A stretch of 64,000 nt of DNA from Pomphorhynchus laevis. Taxonomy: Eukaryota; Acanthocephala; Palaeacanthocephala; Echinorhynchida; Pomphorhynchidae. Positions 23,339 to 33,083 of this stretch are shown piece by piece. The stretch spans positions 1 to 64,000 of the forward strand of contig WNNJ02003320.1 in the NCBI GenBank assembly GCA_012934845.2, written 5' to 3'. Under the pieces are notes generated by a model, which was not told where the DNA came from, made no database searches, and worked only from the letters and a program-made list of their open reading frames with translations. Made by a program: the position numbers and the translations under genes. Each line of letters opens with the position of its first letter. Position 1 is the first letter of the stretch.

Positions 23339-24199
23339 ATTTGCCACGTTAAAATAAATCCTCTTGTGGTTGCGCCACTAGTCTTCTTATATATTCCAAT
23401 TACTGCCGTCTAGAAGTTTGTGTGGAAGACAGTAGAACTTTCTCGAACAAAAGAGATTATTCTGTACGCGCTATTAGCGCCATCTGTTCAAGATAGAAGG
23501 TACTGCCTATTTCCGCTTGCATCCACCAGATGTCATGTCTCGTTACTTCTCATGGCTCGTACTCTACGGCTGATACATAAATTACAGATAATGGCAGAAA
23601 ATTAATAACTTGCAGTAGATGCGTTTTGCGGACTTTAGTCTGATTTGCAGCCTTTTTTAAACCTCGCGTACTTTTTCAGACTTATTTTCATAAGTAGACT
23701 ATTCCACTTTTAACCACCGGCAACAATGATAATATGGTTTGGCCATCGGAACTTACTGGAGTAATAAGTATAGCCCTAAGGCTGGAAAGTTTGGAGACCC
23801 CTGGTCTAGACAAATATAAAAACAGCTTTAAGCACTTAAAAACATATTTTTGATCTACATAGTCGCACATAAATCTTAATTTGTTTTGTAACGTCAACTT
23901 TATTTTTTAAACTGTTTATTATTTAAGAATAACTTGATCATAATGCAATTTGCATTCCCATAATAATCCATTTTATATGTAGTTGTATTTCCGATTGTAT
24001 ATTCTACACTTTCGTTTGAAAATTATCTATTAATTTAAAGGACTTCTTCAAAACGATTGTCTTGTCGTTTTTCATCCCTAATTTATATAATAATTGTAAT
24101 AAAATGTTTAGTTGTATATTTTTCCTTTCGCCATTAATTGTTGAAATACAAATTCCTTAGCAGGATTTTGTTATATATGCGAGTAAAGCAACACCTAAT

Positions 24200-24265
24200 C
24201 ATTTTTAAGCATCCTCATTTTTAAGCATCCTCATTTTTAAGCATCCTCTCATTTTTAAGCATCCT
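24200..24265. repeat. 16-bp VNTR, four units
   Basis: Three perfect CATTTTTAAGCATCCT units, a CT spacer and a fourth unit. Counterpart of 2202-2249 with three units. Confidence 0.88.
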
Positions 24266-24863
24266 CTCTTCAATTCATTTAAATCGCAGTTGGCCGTTTT
24301 CAATGCCACCCCTACCACCAAAAAAACTAGATAGACTAACATTCTCTTCTTTCTCGTCCATTATGAACAATCAACCCTTCCAGCTTTTACACATAAGTAA
24401 GATACCTGGGGTTTACCATTACGGTTTACTGGACGGTCAAATCACACTTGAATAGGTTCAAAATCGTCTTGAAGAGAGCTAGATGATCCCTGAAATAGGC
24501 CCAACGTATGCATTAAGAGAGTGTGCTCAGGTGCGCCTTTGGTATACCTGGACAATCCCGGGATTAGTCTTCTTTTCAAGAAGACGTTCCCAACAGCACA
24601 TACTAATATTTCTGTAGCTCCTCATGTCAAGACTACCGACCATAGTACGACACAATTGAATCCTCAATTGTGTAATACGCTGAATGGTTCAATCGGAATG
24701 CGGTGCGCTGGTGTATGCTAGGGGGTATTGATCCCGATGAATTACTGACTAACTAGAAGAAGTGCTAATATTAACTCTAAAACTGTTCGTATTTGTGTTT
24801 GTGTTTCCTAATGTTTTTAATTTTGTTATTAGCTGTACGATGATTTTTAGTATAAAAAAGGAA

Positions 24864-27827
24864 AGTTTTTTAATGTGGCAAATGCACACAGACTGTGTGC
24901 TTACAAGCCCATAACAGCTATACAGATTGAGAACAATAGTTCCTCGTTTAGAAGCATAGAATGTAGTTCTTTTTGAAAAAAGGGAGCGAGGATGAAGATC
25001 GCAGATGATCAGGTAGGGAATTCAAAAGTTGAGGCCATCGATATGTTGAGATCGACGGACGTAGTTGGTTAAGTGAAGAGGTACGTGTAGAAGAGAAGCA
25101 TAGGAACGTAGGTGAGTAGAAAGAGAGCGAGATTCACTTAAAGTTAGCAGATAACGACAGGAAAGATAATTACAATGGAGAAGGCGATAAGTTAGACAAA
25201 GAATACGAAAACGAACACGATGTTTAATACTTAGCCATCCAAGTTTTGATAAATAGGAGGAGATAATATCGTATTTACGTAGTCAAAAAAGGATGCACAC
25301 AGCAGTGTTAATGAGCCTCTGAAGAGGTTTAAGTCATGACTTTAAATATAAGACGAGAAGCCTAAGACAGTAATCAATACGAGGGAAAAGAAAAGATGAG
25401 ATAAGATATTTGAATGAACTAAAATCTAGATAATTTCTGATGAGACAAATATTATGGCGAAGAATATTTCAAAATCGAGTTTTATCCCGAATGAAGGGAT
25501 CGAGATGCAGGTTATTGTCGAAGTGAACACCTAGAAATACTAGTTTATTTACAACCGGAATAATTGTGGTCTGAAGATACAAAGAAGATACAGAAACGAA
25601 GGGGGTTAAAACGCAGCATAACACATTATATTTGGTAGGATTGAGAGACATGCGCAAAGAAATTAGATGTTCTGATAGTGCACGAAGACAATTCGTCGAG
25701 AATATAAAAAGTTGGCTTAGGGAATGAGGAGACGAGTGAGTATAAAGAAGTATATCATCAGCGTGATGCATTATTCCTAAAAAGAATTTATCAGCTATAA
25801 AATATAAATCTCTAAGAAGAAGCGTAAAGAGAAAAGAGCCAAGTACTGAACCTTGAGGTACACAACGAGATGGAGAAGATAATGGATAACATATTGTATT
25901 AGAATTGACGGAAAATGGTCAACGGAAGAGATACGAAGAGAACCAAGCCAGGATAGATGAAGAGAAGCTATAATGATAGTGAATACGAGAAAGAAGGATT
26001 TTGTGATCGGCCATGTCGAATGCAGATGAAAGATCGAGCGATATTACCACACTACAAAGTCCTTTATCACGAGTAGAGAGCAAATCAGAAAATACTGTAT
26101 TACATGCTAGTTCGGTGGAATGACGGGAGTGGAAATTATATTGAAAAGAAGGGTAGATCTGCGATGAAGATAGATACCTCTTGATCTGATCTAAGACAAG
26201 GTGTTCAAGAATTTTAGATAAGGAAAGTAGAATTGATATTGGGCGATAAGATGAAGGAATAGAGGAGTCAAGGAAGGCCTTTTTAAATAGGGGACAAATA
26301 ATGGCCGCTTTCCAAAGGACGGGAAATATTCCATTCCGGATGGACGAGTTAAAGATGCTGGTAAGGAAAGGTATGAAGTCAGTTGACAGCAATTTGAGAA
26401 TTCGAATTGAGATCGGCAGGAAAGAACTTACAGAGTTGTGAAATAAGAAGGCAAGATACCCCATCTTCAGATACCGCAAGTAGGTAAAAGAGCTTATGGA
26501 TATGAATAGATGGGATACAAGAAGTTTGTGGAAGGACGATGATCGAATCATTAAGATAAATTGTTTTTGAAATTAAATCATCGGAGAATTGAGAAGGATC
26601 AAGAGTGGAAATGATAGAGGAAAGAGAAAGTAAATAATTGAGCTTTCCATTTAGTTTGAGAGTTAGTAGTGGAAACCAGTTTGTTTTGCCAAAAACTAAG
26701 TGTCTTAGAACCGAGAATTTGCCTTTGCAAACGATGAAGAGCGAAGAATTGGTTACAATTAACGGTCGAGTCAAGTCCTGAAGATAGTTTGAGATAACGA
26801 TGATAAGATCTGGAAGACAGACACGGGAAGAATTTTAAAGAACATACTCAGAGTCGAACCATGCTGCATGATAGAGATGTGATTGATCAAAAGTTTTAAG
26901 AATTTTTAAGAATTCAACAGCTAAGAATTTTATTCAGTACAGAGCAAAATATATTGTTAAAGAGGTACATAAGTAATTGGGAAGATTGGTAGATAGAAGA
27001 AGGGTATATTTACGGAAAGCGGTTGATATGAGAGCAAAGAAGGGAAAAATCGAGGAATTTCCGATACGACACTAGATAATTTTTGAGGGACATTGATTGT
27101 TGATAAAGGGAGATAACAGGTAACAAGGAAGTGGTCAAATAGAGTAGTATCATATACACACATTAAAGAAGACAAAGCAAGACGCGAAGGAAGATCAACA
27201 ATATCGAGAGTACCGCCAAGAATACGGGTGGCAGAAGAATACTGAAGATACATGATTTGAAAATTATGATCATTAAATGTAGACATCGTCTTTAGGATAT
27301 TAAAATCATGAGGACGGTCTAAGCGAACATTTTTATCACCTAGTGTAACGCAAGGTAAATGGAGAGGAAGAAGAAAGTAAGTTTGACAGTTCACAGAAAG
27401 AGGAGCGTGACGGATGACACGATCCATGTCGATAGAATTAGTAGATATTGAGAAACAAAGAGCCGGCGTTTACACGGAACCCAAGTACTTCAAAAGTAAG
27501 ATAAACAAACGGCAACGATAAGGATTGAAACGGAGACCAACGGTGGGAAAATGCTAAAAGACAACCGTGGTTAATTGATCTATTTGAAATGAAAAATAGT
27601 TGGCGAGCCTTATCAACCACAAAGTTTAAAGAGCAGAGGCGCTTAATATAGCTATCATTCTTATCAACATGTCATGATTCGGTTAAACACAAAGCATCCA
27701 AAGATTCATGAAGAAAAATATCATATACTGAATCAACCTTGTTACTATGGGAGTGAATATTTAAGACGGCCAATTTCCAGTAAGACTCGGTAAGCAGCGG
27801 AGTCGAGTAAATAAGAGGATATACTGG
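24864..27827 (-). mobile_element. CR1/L2-like LINE, minus strand, with endonuclease
   Basis: Same element as 2848-4990 but with the 5' endonuclease part kept: LGDKNVRLDRPHDF, GGTLDIVDLPSRL and LFDHFLVTCYLPL in 26957-27427, then RT frames 25919-26551 and 25469-25771. 3' UTR hairpin near 24880-24910. It is diverged from the hAT-borne LINE and clearly older. No intact ORF. Confidence 0.82.
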
Positions 27828-28155
27828 AAATTTTATTGGAATATTCGCTTGAGGATTTACTGAAGGCTTTATTGGAGAATTTTCTAGAGGATTTACTAAA
27901 GGCTTTACTTGAGAGTTTACTGAAGGATTTACTGGATGACTTAATGGAGGATAAACTGCATGATTTACTGGAGATTTACTAGGGATTTATTTGAGTATTT
28001 ACTGGAGGATTAACTGAAGTATATACTGAAGATTTACTGGATGAATTACTGGATAATTTGCTGGAGGATTAACTAGAGGGAACTGGATGATATACTGGAG
28101 GATAGACTGGCTGATTTATTGGAGAATATACTGAAGAATTTACTGGAGGATAAAC
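27815..28155. repeat. Degenerate minisatellite, copy 2
   Basis: Same array as 5005-5335, repeats of GGATTTACTGGAGG type, near-identical between loci. Confidence 0.85.
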
Positions 28156-28328
28156 TGAATTTGAAGGCTTCGATAGTCAAATGTGTGAGCTAGATAAACT
28201 CGCAATGTTGCTATTGTCTAGGTTTGTTTTTAATTGACGAGATCGTATAACTATATTATTACGTATAATAAAAATAGAAGAAAGTCCAGTGATAAAGAAT
28301 ATATTTCCAAATATGAAAATTAAATTAA

Positions 28329-28800
28329 GATTATTATTATTATTATCAATAGACAACAAAGTGAGCAGCAAGGCTCATTACAAGTTGCGTCACAATCAGA
28401 AAAAGTAAATAAAATGAAAATGTAGAGTGTACTTTCTATTGTTCATATGTTCTCTGACTCGATCTTCGTCTTCAAGAAGGGATCTTCCTCCAGATTTCGT
28501 TTAAAAGAAGCCAGATTCGAGGATGCTACTGTTGTGTCAGCAAGGTGGTTCCAAGTATTAACGATTCGTTGGAAGTATAGGGATGTTCGTTTGTAGCGTA
28601 ATCGTTGTGTTTTTAGCATGAACTGATGACCACGAAGTGAGGTTATATCGCGCGTATGCATTAGCGATCTGAGTGGATGGTGATTGTCGTGTAAAATCTG
28701 CCAGGCTAGGCACAGGTCCGCCTTGTCGCGCAGATACTGAAGCGATCTCATTCCCAAACTCGAGAGCCGATCTTGATCGGCTCTCGAGTTTGGGAAAGAT
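28329..28800 (-). mobile_element. 5'-truncated LINE tail, insertion in copy 2
   Basis: Minus-strand frame 28443-28757 gives RYKRTSLYFQRIVNTWNHLA and SSNLASFKRNLEEDPF, the common C-terminal end of CR1/RTE-like LINE proteins. Its 3' end (left side) is an AAT trinucleotide run at 28330-28346. Absent from copy 1, where TTAAGATCAATTAAAAT is continuous (about 5505-5521); the short repeat AAGAT borders both sides. A 46-base perfect fold-back lies at its 5' junction. Confidence 0.75.
28751..28796. repeat. Perfect palindrome, 22-base arms
   Basis: Arms 28751-28772 and 28775-28796 are exact inverse complements around a TT loop (arm begins TTCCCAAACTCGAGAGCC). It sits at the 5' junction of the LINE tail and is missing from the other duplicate. 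Confidence 0.95.
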
Positions 28801-29465
28801 CAATTAAAATATTATTGATTAATGCAGAAAGATGGCATATATAAATTCACAAAATATTTTTGCATGAGCATTCATGCATGCCATATAATATAAAATATAA
28901 TACATTAAATAATAACATTTTAAGAATTGCTATAATATGTAATATTAACTTTCTTCCACATAATTTAAATAATTTAATAGATGCATATTTTAAACTCGGT
29001 TACTATAAAAATACAATCAAACAGAAAATAGTAGAATATATAAATCAACAGTGTTTTTAAAATTTAAACTCGTGAGCGAAAAATTATTATGGATGGATAA
29101 TAAATAATACACTTTGTATTAGAATAAGATACTAGATAAGCAAATTTCATCAGAGGAAATACGTCGTTAGCGTGTGTTTGGTTCCGCTGCTATGTTGGGT
29201 TGAGGAATAGGGGCCGAAACCTGATAACATGGCAGTTTTCCTGATCCCCTCATCCCTATTCTGATACATCGTCTGATTTTTATTAATCAATTCATAAAAA
29301 TTAATTAAAATATTTTAAATTTCAATTTTAATTTTTAATTTTATAAATTATATAAAATCTTATATAACAATTATTTACTATTTATGATGATTTATTATAT
29401 AATTATTTGAATTTTATTTAGCATTATTTTTTATTTATAAATAATATAAAATACGTTGACTCAGT
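28801..29465 (+). mobile_element. Naiad-type PLE, 3' fragment with tail
   Basis: RT tail frame 28860-29060 (HSCMPYNIKYNTLNN), the 3' UTR motif (GGTTCCGCTGCTATGTTGGG, GGGGCCGAAACCTGATAAC), TTATTCTGATACATCGTCTG-like segment divergent, and terminal ACGTTGACTCAGTTAG near 29453. Unlike the copy at 5512-5949 it keeps the full 3' end. Confidence 0.8.
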
Positions 29466-29834
29466 TAGTTGATCTGATTTTTTCAAAACTATATGTGATA
29501 ATATCAGTCGATGTTGAGCGTTCAACATGCGGTAATTTGTGAAACAAAAAATTTGTATGCAATTTTTAGAATAAATGTTTTGTTAATCAGTTATTTAATT
29601 TAAGAATACTAGGCGGAAATATAATTTAATTTTTTTTATTTATATTTGTATCGATTTGTTTTTTTATATTTTGATTGTCTTGTTCAATTATTTCATGTTT
29701 TATTTTATTTTTGATATTATATTATGTAATTATATTATTTAATTTTCTGAAGATGTCCACAGAAGTTAACGAAATATCAAACATAATTTAGTCTTTTCTA
29801 TGATCCAGCTCCAATAATTATTTATCAATAATAA
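29466..29834. other. AT-rich stretch without a gene
   Basis: No frame or repeat of note between the Naiad end and the inverted PLE piece. Confidence 0.5.
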
Positions 29835-30085
29835 ATCAGGATTTTTCGTAGTTTATTAGATCAAAGAGCTATGTTATTATTATATACTGCCTAAGCTTTC
29901 GCCGCGTTACGGTTTCCTCAGTGGTTCATCTAGAACATAAAACACATTGAACAGCGTCACAAAATTTGAAAAGATACAAAACAAACAAACGATGAAATTA
30001 CGTCATATCATCAAGTCGAATCAGGTCACTGCTTCTTCTTTATTGTTTAAGCTGTTGTCGCTATCCGAACTTGCTATCAGGATCG
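29835..30085 (-). mobile_element. Inverted copy of PLE tail at 5950-6265
   Basis: Reverse complement matches 5990-6280, including ACCACTGAGGAA, CGTAACGCGGCGAAA and the GATCGCCTC/GAGGCGATC region. It ends abruptly where family A coding sequence begins at about 30086. Confidence 0.75.
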
Positions 30086-30771
30086 CCTCAATTAAGGATG
30101 CTATTTGTACCCGATATGGATGGACTCAAGTAGATTTAGTCAAGAACTTGTGAAAATGAGGTTCAAGTTTAGATATGTCACACGCTATGAGCTGCAAGAA
30201 AGGCGGGCTTCATACGATCAGGCACGATTTGATTCGCAATTTAATAACAAGCATCATTTCGGAAGTATTTCCGTGTGTGGAAATTGAACCAATATTTTCT
30301 CTAGTGCCGACCGGATTTTTGATGGAATCAACTACAACGACTCTAGATTCGAATGAACGATTGGACATTTCATGTATGGGGTTGGGAGGATCGAGATTTG
30401 AGCGGACATTTTTTGATGTCACTATCTTCTCTACAGTTGCTCAATCTTATGTCAACCGCAGCCCATCTTTTTCGTTTCAATATAACGAATTTAGAAAGGT
30501 AGCCAAATACGAAGAGCGTGTACGCAGAATCGAACGCGGATCATTCATTCCGTTAGTATTTTCGACAGTGGGAGGTTTTGGCGGTGATGCTGGAAGACTT
30601 ATCAAGACGATTGCTACGGCGATGTCACAGAGAAGCACTTTAACTTACTCAGACAATGTTGCGAAGATAAAGAGGAGGTTGTCTTTTGAACTTGCGCGTG
30701 CATCATCTGCTTGCATGCGCGCGGCACGGTCGACCCGTGGAAGGACGATTTTTCAACTTAAAAATAACTGA
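30086..30771 (+). pseudogene. Family A retroelement, C-terminal zinc knuckle and restriction-like nuclease
   Basis: 5'-truncated at about 30086. One frame reads IKDAICTRYGWTQVDLVKNL, then TGA-Lys-TGA-Gly, then SSLDMSHAMSCKKGG, RHDLIRNLI, and a nuclease-like region with ERLDISCMGLGGSRF, FFDVTIFSTVAQSYV and FIPLVFSTVGGFGGDAG, ending 30771. In related copies (54,190-54,230) the two TGA positions are TGT and TGC (KCKCG), so both stops sit on zinc-binding cysteines. The RHD...D...FDV pattern is the restriction-like endonuclease found at the end of RLE-bearing retroelements. Apart from the two TGAs the frame is open for over 220 codons. Confidence 0.75.
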
Positions 30772-30955
30772 CTAACTTAATCAGTTTTCATGTAATATTT
30801 ACCATGATATTATACATTACGGCCCATTTGAGGGTAACGATTTTTGTACATTCTTCAATAAATAAGTCTCATGTAAAAAATTACCTGTTAATAATATATG
30901 TTATTATTACCTGTTAATAATATTACCTGTTGACTAGCTTAAATATTCTTGATCA
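30772..30955 (+). other. 3' UTR of family A copy and junction to next copy
   Basis: Contains three imperfect repeats of ATTACCTGTTAATAAT (30881-30930), plausibly the 3' end of the truncated copy, followed directly by the leader of the next copy. Confidence 0.45.
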
Positions 30956-33078
30956 ATAACTACTTACAATAAAATAACATACAATATTCTTAATTATAAC
31001 TAACTACTTACACTGATTACTACTGAAAATCCGACGACTACGAAGTGACATTGAAGACATCAGTAAGCTCAGCTCCATAACATAATAAGCTCGAAAATTG
31101 TCTACGGTCAAAAATGACTCGTGGACGTCCGTCAAATGAAAACTTATGCTGCACATGCAATGGTCCAGTGGCTGTGTGCAAGGATTGCCGATGTGCCAAA
31201 GCAAAGACGGTATGCTTAAACTGTCGTGCTTTGAAATGCCAAAATCGATCAAACAAGATTGATACAGTTATAGTTCAAGACTTGTCGTTAAATAACACTA
31301 AAGAAAGTGCGACTAATTATGACACGAACAGTTACAATAAATTATTCACCGATTACACATTAAAGTTGCATGCTTTTTATGAAGAGGTTATTACTTGGAA
31401 TCCAAATTTATTTATGTTGCCTAAGTGTAATGCAAGTCATGAATTTATTGAGATGGTCGCAAATCTAATTGAACACTTCTCGTCATTCGCATACGGTGAC
31501 GTTCCATCGTTGAGGATATTAACAGTTATGTTTCAACTTACTCTACAGAACGTTCAGTCAAGAAAGATATCAGTTTTAAGAAAAACCCTCGAGAGACGTT
31601 TGTCAATGTGGAAAGCCAGAGAATTTGAGTTACTGATGGATGAATATGCATACTTACAGAAGAACAAAACGAGAATGTACAAATCAATAGGAAATGTTCA
31701 TAATAAAATCGTAAAATCAGTAAAAAATGGAAACATTAGACAAGCAACAAATCTTCTTGAAGCAAGATCTGAAATATCAACACAAATCATGGACTTAAAC
31801 GATTATATTGATACGTGCACGGTCAGAGAGAAATTAAAAGAACTACACCCAAATGCAATAGGCATAGATGTAAACAAATTATTGCATGGTCCCCTTGATC
31901 GTCATGTAGAGAGTCATTACATTAGATTCGCGAAGATCACAGGTGAGGACGTAATCAGGGAATGTAAAGTCACACAAGGTGCTGCTGGTCCGTCTGGTAC
32001 AAATGTTCAAATGTGGAAATCATTTCTGATGAACTTTGGAAAGGAATCTGTAAAACTTGCAAACAACGTTGCGGCCATGATTACACAAATCGCATCACAC
32101 CATATCGATCCAATTTTTATGACAGCTCTAACTGCATCGCGTCTAATACCATTGAATAAATGTCCGGGCATCATACCAATTGGAATCGGCGAAGTTATGC
32201 GGCGTATATCAGGAAAACTTATCAATAGAATAATAAAACATGACTTAATTTCAGTGTGCAGCCTCGAACAAATGTGTGCGGGTCAAGGATGTGGTGCTGA
32301 GTTTGTAATTCATTCGATCCGTAAAGCGTTATTGACTCCGCGGATATGTGTATTTTGAGTATAGATGCCAAAAATGCTTTCAACTGCGTTAACCGGATGC
32401 TGGCCCTTAAGAATATGGATTACGTATGCCCTGCTTTGCCTCAAATTTTGAGGAATGAATATTTAAGTCCAGCCACGCTTTTAGTTGGTGATGAAGTCTT
32501 GTATTCATCTCAAGGTTTTACGCAAGGGGATCCGCTTGCAATGTCCGCTTTCGCCGCAACGATTCTACCTCTTATTCCTAAAATTAAACACGAGATACCC
32601 GAGTTAACACAAAGATGATATGCAGACGACGCGTGTTTTGTCGGAAAAATTTCAGATTTAAAAATCGTCTGGGATATATAAACCTTGTCTGGCCCTAATT
32701 TTGGTGTTCATTTAAATCAAAAAAATGTTTCTTGCTTGTTCATTCCGAAAACAACTTGAGTAATACTGATTTTTCGCGAGAAATAACATCAACATAGAGA
32801 CAGAGGGAATTCAATTATAAAGAAGTTACATAGGTTCTGAAGAGTTTATTAATGAACATACGAACAAGGCTGTTAAAAAATGGTACTTGTTGCTCGAGAA
32901 ATTGTACAGTCTTGCTGAACAAAATTCATATGTCGCTTTTTCTCTACTAACAAAATCGATACAGCGGAAGTGGAAATTTATCCAAAGAAGATGTCCCGTG
33001 AAGTCAAGTATTTTTGATCCAATAACACAAATTTTAAAGACGAAAATATTACCAAAAACACTTGGAATAAATTTTTAA
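30956..33078 (+). mobile_element. Family A retroelement, 5' leader through RT, 3' cut by Naiad
   Basis: Leader from about 30956 (ACTTACAATAAAATAAC), ORF start at 31114, RT core to about 32700, decayed remainder to 33078, where a Naiad begins. Head-to-tail with the truncated copy at 30086-30771. Confidence 0.75.
31114..32700 (+). pseudogene. Family A protein: Cys-rich N-terminus and YADD-type RT
   Basis: N-terminus MTRGRPSNENLCCTCNG, CKDCRCAKAKTVCLNCRA: ten cysteines in CxC/CxxC spacing, likely zinc-binding. A helical region follows, then TQGAAGPSGTNVQMWKSFLM, SRLIPLNKCPGIIPIGIGEV, MRRISGKLINR, AGQGCGAEFVIHSI, motif A LSIDAKNAFNCVNR, motif B SSQGFTQGDPLAMSAFA and motif C YADDACFVG. 414 codons are open (31114-32358); a frame change occurs at the AFN motif (32346) and a TGA replaces the Trp expected before YADD (32616). 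This RT type with GPSG and IGEVxRR is widespread in invertebrates and pairs with a C-terminal restriction-like nuclease. I cannot assign a named clade. Confidence 0.8.
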
Positions 33079-33083
33079 AAATA

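Larger units (their letters stand above)
19225..23357 (+). mobile_element. CR1/L2-like LINE inside the hAT
   Basis: 5' leader from about 19225, a 13-bp tandem repeat, ORF1 (19429-19902), a region with an ORF1-like second part (20000-20430), an apurinic-type endonuclease, RT, and a 3' UTR with hairpin ending in GTTAAAATAA near 23357. Coding is GC-richer and Pro/Ser-richer than the host surroundings. Several frame changes; otherwise close to full length. A second copy, with the same hAT around it, enters the window at position 1. Confidence 0.88.
17399..23803 (-). mobile_element. hAT transposon carrying a LINE, complete ends
   Basis: Left end CAGGGATCTCCAAACT, right end AGTTTGGAGACCCCTG: inverted repeats of about 16 bases. 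The flanks GTCTAGAC at 17391-17398 and 23804-23811 form an 8-bp target duplication, as expected for hAT; the empty site GTCTAGAC is at 1806-1813. The left subterminal GCCCGCGGGCC is typical of Charlie/Tip100-like ends. Inside are a truncated transposase gene (minus) and a plus-strand CR1-like LINE of about 4.1 kb that replaces or separates the transposase N-terminus. Internal hAT sequence resumes at about 23358. Confidence 0.92.
17084..29235. repeat. Segmental duplication block, copy 2 (with insertions)
   Basis: Segments 17084-17398 and 23804-29235 together match 1498-5949. Insertions relative to copy 1: the hAT+LINE composite (17399-23803) and a LINE tail (about 28329-28800). It retains 27006-27808, lost from copy 1. 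Apart from these, differences are few (for example VNTR number and scattered single bases). Confidence 0.9.

Noticed and set aside
28177-28371. 64-codon minus-strand frame with NNNNN run
   Set aside because: The run comes from the AAT microsatellite tail of the inserted LINE; the frame crosses the insertion joint.
32616-32618. TGA before YADD in family A as a selenocysteine codon
   Set aside because: The homologous residue is Trp (RWFADD in the 53-kb copy); TGG to TGA is ordinary decay, and further stops follow.
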